13,378 bases of DNA, from NCBI GenBank assembly GCA_002398485.1, contig DGYV01000028.1:1-13378 (forward strand), in the 5' to 3' direction. Origin of the DNA: Peptococcaceae bacterium UBA4997. Its GTDB lineage: Bacteria; Bacillota; Dehalobacteriia; UBA4068; UBA4997. How positions within the stretch are numbered: the first letter of the stretch is position 1; each line of letters begins with the position of its first letter. Made by a program: the position numbers and the translations under genes. Under the pieces are notes generated by a model. It was not told the origin of the DNA. It saw only the letters and a program-made list of their open reading frames with translations, and did not search any database. This document shows, one piece after another, positions 7,123 through 13,378 of the stretch.

Positions 7123-7461
7123 ATGATAAAAAATATTAGTATGAATTCTAATATGGTCTCTAACAGCTATTCCTCTCAAAAAACGGATAAAGTTGAATTA
7201 AATAAAACAGATAGTTCGGTTTCGGGTACAAACACAAAACCCAATCCTTCTTTATCTGCCAATAAGGTGGATACTATTGAAATTTCCTATCGTCCTGTCA
7301 TGGATTCTTCAACCATTACGGATGTTAAAAACATGATCGTAAATGATGTGAACAAGGATGCGGAAGTTCAACATCTTAAGACTTTGAAGTCACAGGTAGA
7401 CCAAGGACAGTATAAGGTCGATGTGGAAGAATTGTCGCGCATCATGCTTGATAACGAATGA
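7123..7461 (+). CDS. flgM: Anti-sigma-28 factor FlgM
   Basis: FlgM binds sigma-28 and blocks late flagellar genes until it is secreted through, or otherwise released by, the completed hook-basal body. The 112-residue protein is slightly longer than the usual 85-100. Its N-terminal half is polar and low in complexity (S, N, T, K), as expected for this largely disordered family. The C-terminal sigma-binding part is recognisable from IEISYRPV onward and ends with HLKTLKSQVDQGQYKVDVEE, the family's typical helix and QGxYKVD turn. The start ATG 7123 follows GAGGTG (7111-7116) by 6 nt. The longer frame from 7054 would run through the sigma-28 promoter and is rejected. It is first in the operon before flgN, a standard Bacillota arrangement. 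Confidence 0.92.
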   Translation: MIKNISMNSNMVSNSYSSQKTDKVELNKTDSSVSGTNTKPNPSLSANKVDTIEISYRPVMDSSTITDVKNMIVNDVNKDAEVQHLKTLKSQVDQGQYKVDVEELSRIMLDNE

Positions 7462-7526
7462 TTCCGGCAATAAGTTTTGATTTTTTCGGGTAAGGGCTCA
7501 ATCTACTAAATGGAGTGAAATTGCTA

Positions 7527-8009
7527 ATGATAAACAAGAGCTTATCGGATGAGCTGATCTCATATTTTGAGCGCTGTCTTTCCTTTTATGAAAGTTTTTT
7601 AGAGCTCGAAGCCAATAAATATAATGATATACTAAACAATATCCTAAGCTCTATTGACCAACATGTTAAGGATGAACAGGTTTATATGATGAAAGCAAAA
7701 GGTTTGGAGGCTGAACGCACTAAACTGGTAGGGCAAACCGAAAAACCTAATGCTACCTTCAAAGAACTGATACCTTTATTGGATGAGTCGGTAAGGGAAC
7801 AGGCTAAACAGCATTTTGAAAGCTTATCGGCCATTCTTTTGGAGATGAAAGAGGTCAATAACTGTTGTAATCAGTTAACGGAAATAAAACTGCGTCAAGT
7901 GCAGAATTATTTGGATAGTCTGGAAAAGCAAAATGACCAGCCAGAAACCTATAACAAACAGGCGCAAAAAAGCAAGGAACCTATTAGTATGGTTTCCAAA
8001 AAAGTGTAA
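7527..8009 (+). CDS. flgN: Flagellar export chaperone FlgN
   Basis: FlgN is the cytoplasmic chaperone that keeps FlgK and FlgL unfolded and delivers them to the flagellar export gate. The 160-residue protein is almost entirely predicted helix with long heptad-like stretches. The family-typical segment FKELIPLLDESVREQ followed by a helix leading to a conserved N-Q-L/I pattern (NCCNQLTEIKL) is present. The C-terminal 25 residues are polar and probably flexible. The call rests on this pattern and on its position directly between flgM and flgK. ATG 7527 is chosen, 9 nt after GGAGTG (7512-7517). TTG 7521 is an alternative, while GTG 7515 overlaps the ribosome binding site and is unlikely. Confidence 0.87.
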   Translation: MINKSLSDELISYFERCLSFYESFLELEANKYNDILNNILSSIDQHVKDEQVYMMKAKGLEAERTKLVGQTEKPNATFKELIPLLDESVREQAKQHFESLSAILLEMKEVNNCCNQLTEIKLRQVQNYLDSLEKQNDQPETYNKQAQKSKEPISMVSKKV

Positions 8010-8059
8010 ACCAAAAATTTAAAGCTAAAAACCTTAAAAGTTTGTAAAGGAGTTCTCTT

Positions 8060-9655
8060 ATGAGTTCAACATTCGCAGGAGTTTATAAAGCATTAAGCGG
8101 TATTCAAACCTCGCAGCTTCAGTTGCAGGTTACGGGGCAGAATATGACAAATGTCAGCACCAATGGCTATACAAGGCAGCGGGCGGATGTTTATTCCGTT
8201 GGCTCAAGTGGCAACAATATGCGCTATGCTTCCACTACTGCTGCGGTAGGAGCGGGGGTAATGGCTACAGGAGTAAGCCAGTTAAGGGATCCTTATCTTG
8301 ATATCCGCTTTCGTTCGGAAAATGCTAAGGTTGGTGATACTACAACTCAGCTCAGTGCTATGAGTGATATTGAGAATGTGCTGGATGAAGTGAAAACAGA
8401 TGGTTTGGAAGCTCAAATGAAGGCACTGGTTTCGCAATTACAGAACCTTTGCGAGGATGCGGGCAACGGTGTTTCGGAAAGTACGGTTAAAACTTCCGCT
8501 TCTATATTGGTAAATATGTTCAATAATTATTCCGAACAGTTAAGCTCTATCAGAAATCAGCAAAAGGGCTATTTGAAAGATAATGCTGTTAATAAGGTTA
8601 ACCAGCTTATAGGCAATATTTCACATCTTAGCGAAGAGATCAGGATGTCTGAAATCTCAGGCAGTTCAGCATTGGAGCTGGAAGACCAGCGCAATTCCAT
8701 GCTGGATGAGCTTTCCCAATATGTAAATATAGAAATCCAAAAAAACAGTGTTGATATAGGCTCGGGCAGGACAGTAGACGAGCTTTCCGTTTATTTGGTG
8801 GGCGCAAGCGGTACTAAACATACTTTAATAAATAATGAAGAATACGCTAAATTTGGTTTTGGAATGGGAACTTCTGCTACTACAGGCAAGGAATGTGTTA
8901 ATGTAACCTTAACCGATTTAAGCGGCAGTACCAAAACCATAAACAGTGAATTATCGACAGGTGTTTTTCACGGCTATTTAAAAATACTTAATGAAAACGG
9001 CGAATATGATGCCGGTTTTGCGGTGATAGACCCTGTATCATATAATCCTACAGGTGAAACCAGCTCTGCCAGTGGCCATGGCATAGGCTATTACCAATTA
9101 TCGCTGGATACCCTTGCCCAAAAGCTGGCAGCGGTAATGAATGCGGCCAATAGTACCAGTACTGAAAATAAGCCTTTATTTGCTTCCTCGGTAGCGGGTG
9201 AGCAAATAACAGCTTCTAATATAGCTTTATCTTCGCAATGGGAAAATTCTACAGGGGCGTATATTACAACAACCAAGCAACCTTCCGGTGTGGAAGATAA
9301 TTCCAAGGCTACCGATAATATCCTGGCTATGATCAAAGAGTTTTCCACGGATATTGATTTTCAAACAGAAAATGGGGTGTCGCTTTTTACGGGTACATTT
9401 CAGGAATTTGTTACCAATCTTTCCAATACCTTGGGCTTGGAGCAAGGGAATATAAGCAGTCAAAACAATACTTACAGCACTACTCTTGCCACTATAGATA
9501 AACAAAGGCTTTCGGTTTCTTCCGTTGACATAAACGAAGAGGGTATTAATCTTATTATGTATAACCAGGCTATGACTGCTGCCTGCAGGTTTATGACAAC
9601 CTTGGATGAATCGCTTGATAATGTTATAAGCAAAATGGGCATTGTAGGCAGGTAG
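8060..9655 (+). CDS. flgK: Flagellar hook-associated protein 1, FlgK
   Basis: FlgK is the first hook-filament junction protein, secreted through the flagellar export apparatus and assembled between hook and FlgL. The 531-residue length is normal. The N-terminal D0/D1 helix region has the rod-hook signature (ALSGIQTSQLQLQVTGQNMTN, then VSTNGYTRQR). The C-terminal helix carries the FlgK hallmark SVDINEEGINLIMYNQAMTAA and ends near VISKMGIVGR. The middle (about 200-470) is the variable exposed part, rich in S, T, N and G. There is no signal peptide, as expected for type III export. The start is ATG 8060, 7 nt after AAAGGAG (8046-8052). It follows flgN by 50 nt with no terminator, and flgL follows at 9698. 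Confidence 0.97.
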   Translation: MSSTFAGVYKALSGIQTSQLQLQVTGQNMTNVSTNGYTRQRADVYSVGSSGNNMRYASTTAAVGAGVMATGVSQLRDPYLDIRFRSENAKVGDTTTQLSAMSDIENVLDEVKTDGLEAQMKALVSQLQNLCEDAGNGVSESTVKTSASILVNMFNNYSEQLSSIRNQQKGYLKDNAVNKVNQLIGNISHLSEEIRMSEISGSSALELEDQRNSMLDELSQYVNIEIQKNSVDIGSGRTVDELSVYLVGASGTKHTLINNEEYAKFGFGMGTSATTGKECVNVTLTDLSGSTKTINSELSTGVFHGYLKILNENGEYDAGFAVIDPVSYNPTGETSSASGHGIGYYQLSLDTLAQKLAAVMNAANSTSTENKPLFASSVAGEQITASNIALSSQWENSTGAYITTTKQPSGVEDNSKATDNILAMIKEFSTDIDFQTENGVSLFTGTFQEFVTNLSNTLGLEQGNISSQNNTYSTTLATIDKQRLSVSSVDINEEGINLIMYNQAMTAACRFMTTLDESLDNVISKMGIVGR

Positions 9656-9697
9656 GATACTTTATGGATTTTTTAGGCGTTGAAAAGGGGTGAAAAT

Positions 9698-11047
9698 ATG
9701 CGTGTTACTATGACTATGATATCCAAACAATACAGTAAAAATTTAAATAGTAATTTAAGCTCGCTTAATGAGGCAGGTAATAAAACGACTAATTTCAGGA
9801 AGTTCAATAAGGCCTCGGAGGATCCTTTTTCCGCTGCCAAAGCTTATCAGTTAAGGCGTGAATATCAGCAAAACCAGGATTATCAATCCAATTTAAGTCT
9901 TGCCCAAAGTATGCTGGAAACTGCAGAAAGTTCAGTAACTACTATTAACAATATTGCTCAGGAAGTAAACTCTACGGATATACTTAAAGCCATAACCTCA
10001 ACTATGGCGTCAAATGATAAAAAAATTGTATCAACTAAGCTGCGTGCTACGCAGGAAGCCATAGTATCTACTATGAATACACAATTGGGTAGCAATTATC
10101 TTTTTGGCGGCTCGGGTGCCGCATCCGCTCCCTTTACGCTGGATGCTAACGGTAATCTGCTTTACAGAGGCGTAAATGTAAATACGGGGGAAAATTCTGC
10201 AGGAGCAACTTCTGATGTCAACGGTACCAAAATTTGCTTTGGTGTGGCTAATACTGATCTTTTTAACGGTTATACGATAACTATAGAGCAAGGCCTGAAT
10301 TTGGGGCGCGGTATTGAAAGCATAAATGTAAGCGGTGGTAATATAGCCATTACCTTGAACGCAGAAGGTAGCAATAATGGTGAGCTGCAAACTGCTTTGC
10401 AAAATCAGCTGGACAATGCTTTTACAGCAGCAGGCATCGGTACAGCCGGTATGGATTTTTCGAAAATCACTGTAAGCGGTAATGCAAGTGCCACTGTAAA
10501 AACTTCCGAATTTGTGAGCGGTAACATGGTAAAATCTACTATATCTAATATTGTAGATTTAGACGCGTTGGCCAATGAGAAAATCTATGTGGATTTAGGC
10601 TTGGGGCTTAATGTGAATAATAATAATGTACAGGCGCAAAGTGCTTTTAACATATCTATGCCGGGTATTGCTTATTTGGGTTACGGAACCAATGCGGACG
10701 GTACACCTAAAAATATTTATTCGCTTTTGGGTAAAATTGCCGACCAGCTTGAATCAGGGGGTTTTTCAATGGATAATGTTAAACCTTACTTGAATGCTTT
10801 TGATGATTCACAGCAGCAATTGCTTACCAAAATTACGGATATAGGTGCAAGGACTGATACCTTGGAGTATACTCAAAAACGTTTGGAGAATATGGAAGAC
10901 AGCCTGCTTGCCAAAATAGATAAAGTTGAATATGAAAATCCTGTAGATGCCATAATGGATTATAAAATGCAGCAATATACATATACAGCGGCTTTGCAAA
11001 TAGGTACAAATATATTACAGCCAACTTTTTTGGATTTTATGAAGTAA
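9698..11047 (+). CDS. flgL: Flagellar hook-associated protein 3, FlgL, with enlarged central domain
   Basis: FlgL is the second hook-filament junction protein, on which the filament cap and flagellin assemble. The 449 residues exceed the roughly 300 typical of the family. The N-terminal helical region starts MRVTMTMISKQYSKNLN and has KASEDPFSAAKAYQLR (38-53), the flagellin-like D0/D1 pattern, followed by the FlgL-typical NYLFGG (133-138). The C-terminal helices (about 365-449) are intact and end in TNILQPTFLDFMK. Extra length lies in the middle, about residues 190-270, a beta-rich stretch with a short helix (ITLNAEGSNNGELQTALQNQL) that resembles insert domains of flagellins. The start is ATG 9698, 5 nt after AAGGGGTGA (9685-9693). 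TTG 9680 lies before that site and is rejected. It is 42 nt downstream of flgK. Confidence 0.93.
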   Translation: MRVTMTMISKQYSKNLNSNLSSLNEAGNKTTNFRKFNKASEDPFSAAKAYQLRREYQQNQDYQSNLSLAQSMLETAESSVTTINNIAQEVNSTDILKAITSTMASNDKKIVSTKLRATQEAIVSTMNTQLGSNYLFGGSGAASAPFTLDANGNLLYRGVNVNTGENSAGATSDVNGTKICFGVANTDLFNGYTITIEQGLNLGRGIESINVSGGNIAITLNAEGSNNGELQTALQNQLDNAFTAAGIGTAGMDFSKITVSGNASATVKTSEFVSGNMVKSTISNIVDLDALANEKIYVDLGLGLNVNNNNVQAQSAFNISMPGIAYLGYGTNADGTPKNIYSLLGKIADQLESGGFSMDNVKPYLNAFDDSQQQLLTKITDIGARTDTLEYTQKRLENMEDSLLAKIDKVEYENPVDAIMDYKMQQYTYTAALQIGTNILQPTFLDFMK

Positions 11048-11139
11048 GCTATAATAATTTTTAAGGAGTGAGGTTCACTTTTACATAGCAGCTATTCAAA
11101 AATATTGAAAAAGATAGCTTCTTGAGTGAGGTGAAAAAA
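11048..11139 (+). promoter_or_regulatory. flgL to DUF6470 spacer with unused ribosome-binding sequence and hairpin
   Basis: A strong AAGGAG (11063-11068) has no following gene: GTG 11068 opens only six codons before TAG. Downstream, AGCTAT (11090-11095) can pair with ATAGCT (11114-11119), and TCAA (11096-11099) with TTGA (11105-11108), an AT-rich nested hairpin just before the true ribosome binding site GAGGTGA (11128-11134). No T run follows, so it is not a standard terminator. Its function is unknown. Confidence 0.3.
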
Positions 11140-11769
11140 ATGGAACAATTAATACAAATAAAAGCTATTCCCATGCAAGTGGAATTAAAATGCACAAGGG
11201 CCAGAGCAGAAATTTCAACTGAAAAAGCTTCCTATGAAATGACCAGGAGCAGAGGCTCGTTAAGTATCAATCACAGCTACCCCAGGCTGCGTGTAGATAC
11301 TTATGAAGCTAGAAGCAGTATGAATTTAAAAAGCGTGGCCAGATCCGTGCAGGATTTTGGTAAAGCCGGTGTACAAGCGGCTTATGAAGCCACGTCCAGA
11401 ACTGTACAGGAGGGTAATATGCTAATGGATATAAGCGGGAACAACAATGCTATAGCTGATATTATTTATAGGCGTATGCAAGACACAACTGAAACAGCTA
11501 TGGTTTTTTTGCCTTCAGTACCCGCAGAAATCAACTGGGAATCAGGAGATTTAAGTATGAAGTATGAAACAGACAGGCTGAGCTTTGACTGGCGCACCAA
11601 CAGTAATCCGCAATTTGAATATACGCCCGCTGATGTTCAGTATATAGTTAAACAATACCCCAAAATAGAAATACAGTATGTTGGTGGTCCCAATTATATA
11701 CCGCCTTCGGCGGATCCGAATTATGACCCCGAAACCGATGCTAAGCTTAAGCTGGATGTTACGGCCTAG
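11140..11769 (+). CDS. DUF6470 family protein (YviE-like), flagellar operon protein
   Basis: This 209-residue protein resembles B. subtilis YviE, encoded in the same place between flgL and fliW. The function of the family is not established. Visible traits are an N-terminal part with repeated charged beta-like segments, a central conserved block around KAGVQAAYEATSRTVQEGNML followed by NAIADI, and a C-terminal motif YVGGPNYIPPSADPNY. There is no signal peptide, transmembrane segment or catalytic motif. The start is ATG 11140, 5 nt after GAGGTGA (11128-11134). TTG 11122 lies before that site and is rejected. Position alone suggests a role in late flagellar assembly or in FliW/CsrA control, but that is inference. 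The family call rests on remembered sequence style plus synteny. Confidence 0.8.
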   Translation: MEQLIQIKAIPMQVELKCTRARAEISTEKASYEMTRSRGSLSINHSYPRLRVDTYEARSSMNLKSVARSVQDFGKAGVQAAYEATSRTVQEGNMLMDISGNNNAIADIIYRRMQDTTETAMVFLPSVPAEINWESGDLSMKYETDRLSFDWRTNSNPQFEYTPADVQYIVKQYPKIEIQYVGGPNYIPPSADPNYDPETDAKLKLDVTA

Positions 11770-11840
11770 TATCTTAGGATTAATGTAAACTAAGTAAAAC
11801 GAAAAGGTATACGCCCAATTTCTAATGCAAGGAGGCAGTA

Positions 11841-12272
11841 ATGAATATGAGCGAAAATAGTGCTCTCAAAGCCAAAAAAGCAGCGCGAATCATAATCAGC
11901 TTTCAAGAAGGTCTTTACGGCTTTGAGGATGTTAAGGATTACATTCTGCTGCAGGAGGACGAGGCCAAAACTATTTGGTCGCTCCAGGCCGCATACAGTG
12001 ATGTGCCCTCATTTGTTGTGATCAATCCTTTTATGGTGCTGAAAGATTACAGCCCAATTCTTTCCCATAAGGATTTAAAGTCGCTGGGTATGCCCAATGA
12101 GGAGGAAATTTGTTTTCTTGCTGTAACGGTGCTTAAAGAAAAAATAGAGGAATCCGTGGCAAATTTGAAAAGCCCTATAGTTATTAATGTTCGTACCAGG
12201 CAAGCAAAGCAAATTATTTTGGAAAACAACAATTATCCTATTCGCTGTAAATTGTTTCCTAATTTAAAATAG
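11841..12272 (+). CDS. fliW: Flagellar assembly factor FliW
   Basis: FliW binds flagellin in the cytoplasm. When flagellin is exported, free FliW binds CsrA and relieves its block on flagellin translation, as worked out in Bacillus subtilis. The 143-residue protein has the usual length and family pattern: FQEGLYGFEDVKDYILL near the N terminus, WSLQAAYSDVPSFVVINP in the middle, and a C-terminal NLKSPIVINVRTRQAKQIIL followed by NNNYPIRCKL. Nothing essential seems missing. The start is ATG 11841, 5 nt after AAGGAGG (11829-11835). ATG 11847 is less well placed. The stop codon lies just before the csrA ribosome binding site (12273-12278), so the two genes are probably translationally linked. Confidence 0.95.
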   Translation: MNMSENSALKAKKAARIIISFQEGLYGFEDVKDYILLQEDEAKTIWSLQAAYSDVPSFVVINPFMVLKDYSPILSHKDLKSLGMPNEEEICFLAVTVLKEKIEESVANLKSPIVINVRTRQAKQIILENNNYPIRCKLFPNLK

Positions 12273-12284
12273 AGGAGGATGCTT

Positions 12285-12509
12285 ATGCTGGTTATTACAC
12301 GCAAAAACTCCGAATCTTTTTTAATTGGAGATAATATCGAAATTAAAATATCGGATATCGGGGCGGAAAGAGTAAAAATATGTATCGATGCGCCTAAAGA
12401 AATATCTGTTATGCGCAAGGAGCTTGTGGAAACAAGCAAGCTCAATCGGGAAGCCGGTACGCTTACAGATTCTGAAGCTTTGGCTCGTTTGAAAAATTTT
12501 CTTAAGTAA
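12285..12509 (+). CDS. csrA: Carbon storage regulator / translational repressor CsrA
   Basis: CsrA is a small dimeric RNA-binding protein that binds GGA motifs in mRNA leaders. In Bacillota its main known target is flagellin mRNA, with FliW as antagonist. The 74 residues match the usual Bacillota length. The N terminus [15 protein letters not shown] is canonical, as is the core [20 protein letters not shown], followed by ISVMRKEL with the RNA-contacting arginine and a C-terminal helix extension. ATG 12285 is chosen, 6 nt after AGGAGG (12273-12278). ATG 12279 directly abuts that site and would add two residues before the conserved MLV. It is the last gene of the flgM operon, ending 37 nt before the terminator. 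No flagellin gene follows. Confidence 0.97.
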   Translation: MLVITRKNSESFLIGDNIEIKISDIGAERVKICIDAPKEISVMRKELVETSKLNREAGTLTDSEALARLKNFLK

Positions 12510-12546
12510 AATAATTTAAGTATTTGCTTTAAAATTATTTAAAATA

Positions 12547-12590
12547 AAAATCCCACTAACCAATTTAGGTTTTTGTGGGATTTTATTTTT
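12547..12590. terminator. Bidirectional intrinsic terminator between csrA and the MATE gene
   Basis: AAAATCCCAC (12547-12556) is the perfect complement of GTGGGATTTT (12575-12584), with an inner AACC/GGTT pairing (12558-12561 with 12568-12571) and a 6-nt loop. On the plus strand the stem is followed by ATTTTT. On the minus strand it is followed by TTATTTT. It can therefore end both the flagellar operon and the converging transporter transcript, whose stop codon (12589-12591) lies a few bases away. Confidence 0.9.
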
Positions 12591-13377
12591 ATATGCTTTG
12601 TGGCTTGGTTTTATCGATTACGGATTTGCCACGCCATTTACCTTTTTTGTAATAAGTATAAACTATAACAAGCCCCATGAGCCAACCAATGGAAACAGAC
12701 CACCAAATACCGTTGGGGCTGTTCATATATTGGGAAAGGATATAAGCAAGAGGTACCCTTACCAATATCATAGAAAATATGGTAACAATAAGGGGAACTA
12801 CAGCAGCACCTGCTCCGCGCATCAAGCCGTTATAACAAAAAGTAACGGCTATTATAAAGTAAAATGGCACTATCCTTACCAAATAATCATGCCCTGCCGC
12901 AATAGCCGCGGGGTTTTCATCAAATAAGCCCAATAAGGGTGTGGCTAAAAGCAAAAGCAAAGCTGCGGAAAATATGGAATACAGTACGGATATTTTAATA
13001 GAGGATTTGGTGCCCACCTCTATCCTATACATTTTTTGTGCACCTATATTTTGGCCAACAAAAGTAGATACGGCGGCGGAAAAGCTCATAATAGGCATAA
13101 AGGCAAATGAATCTATTCTGGATGCTGCTGTAAAGCCGGCCAAAACATCGGAACCGTAACTGTTGATCATGGATTGGATGAGCAGCAAACCTATGGATAC
13201 CGTCATTTGCTGTAAGCCTGTGGGAATGCCTATGGCTATTATATTTTTAAATACTGTAAAATCAAACACAAGGTTTTGCCATTTTATGCCCAATTCGGGG
13301 TTGTGTTTGTTAATGTAAACTATACTTATAATAAATGAAACGGTTTGGGCGGCAAAGGTGGCAAAGGCAGCACCTGC
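12589..13377 (-). CDS. MATE-family multidrug efflux transporter, C-terminal part (5' end outside window)
   Basis: MATE transporters are 12-helix membrane proteins that export cationic drugs or metabolites using a Na+ or H+ gradient. The minus-strand frame is open to the window edge; the TTG at 13293 (complement) is an internal leucine, since upstream codons (AAFATFAAQTVSFII) continue in family style. About 263 residues are visible, covering roughly six hydrophobic helices of the C-terminal half. Family marks are GIPTGLQQM, SFSAAVSTFVGQNIGAQ (a repeat-unit signature of MATE proteins) and MRGAGAAVVPLIV. The C-terminal tail is short and basic. It converges on csrA across a shared terminator and has no evident link to motility. 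Substrate and exact subfamily cannot be told. Confidence 0.92.
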   Translation of the reverse strand, partial: AGAAFATFAAQTVSFIISIVYINKHNPELGIKWQNLVFDFTVFKNIIAIGIPTGLQQMTVSIGLLLIQSMINSYGSDVLAGFTAASRIDSFAFMPIMSFSAAVSTFVGQNIGAQKMYRIEVGTKSSIKISVLYSIFSAALLLLLATPLLGLFDENPAAIAAGHDYLVRIVPFYFIIAVTFCYNGLMRGAGAAVVPLIVTIFSMILVRVPLAYILSQYMNSPNGIWWSVSIGWLMGLVIVYTYYKKGKWRGKSVIDKTKPQSI

Positions 13378-13378
13378 C

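Noticed and set aside
11796..11822. Sigma-28-like promoter before fliW (GTAAAAC followed by GCCCAATT)
   Set aside because: The spacing is near 14 nt, but the -10 element differs from GCCGATAA at several positions. fliW is adequately explained by read-through from the flgM promoter.
13291..13293. TTG (complement of 13291-13293) as the start of the MATE gene
   Set aside because: The frame continues upstream to the window edge with typical MATE hydrophobic sequence, so this is an internal leucine.

Overview
This is a chemotaxis and flagellar-assembly segment from an AT-rich, low-GC Bacillota bacterium, most likely in the class Clostridia or a relative. Three observations support this. The gene order flgM-flgN-flgK-flgL-yviE(DUF6470)-fliW-csrA is the late-flagellar layout known from Bacillus and Clostridia. 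Ribosome binding sites are strong (AAGGAGG, GAGGTGA). The flgM promoter matches the SigD/sigma-28 consensus. I cannot name a genus or species from sequence alone.

Layout on the plus strand. Positions 2-1234 hold the C-terminal part of cheA (5' end outside the window). cheR (1267-2067) and cheB (2138-3166) follow, probably in one operon. A 240-nt spacer with alternative hairpins precedes a large Cache-type methyl-accepting chemotaxis protein with a long acidic tail (3407-5677). A second structured spacer (5678-5878) precedes a receiver/HD-GYP protein (5879-6964) whose receiver lacks the phosphoacceptor aspartate. A textbook sigma-28 promoter (7077-7104) then drives flgM (7123-7461), flgN (7527-8009), flgK (8060-9655), flgL (9698-11047), a DUF6470/YviE-like gene (11140-11769), fliW (11841-12272) and csrA (12285-12509). 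A bidirectional terminator (12547-12584) separates csrA from a convergent MATE-family transporter gene on the minus strand (12589-13377, 5' end outside the window).

How the genes work together. The MCP senses a ligand outside the cell and controls the CheA kinase, while CheR and CheB set the methylation level of the MCP for adaptation. The HD-GYP protein probably degrades cyclic di-GMP, which would favour motility. FlgM holds sigma-28 inactive until the hook is finished and then leaves. FlgN is the chaperone for FlgK and FlgL, the two hook-filament junction proteins. FliW and CsrA form the partner switch that couples flagellin translation to flagellin secretion, although no flagellin gene is adjacent here.

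The most notable points are the degenerate receiver in the HD-GYP protein, a possible RNA switch ahead of that gene in which a leader segment can pair with the ribosome binding site, a possible attenuator ahead of the MCP gene, and an enlarged FlgL. Several natural-looking long-ORF starts are probably wrong because they overlap the ribosome binding site or promoter. Corrected starts are given for the HD-GYP gene, flgM, flgN, flgL, DUF6470 and csrA.
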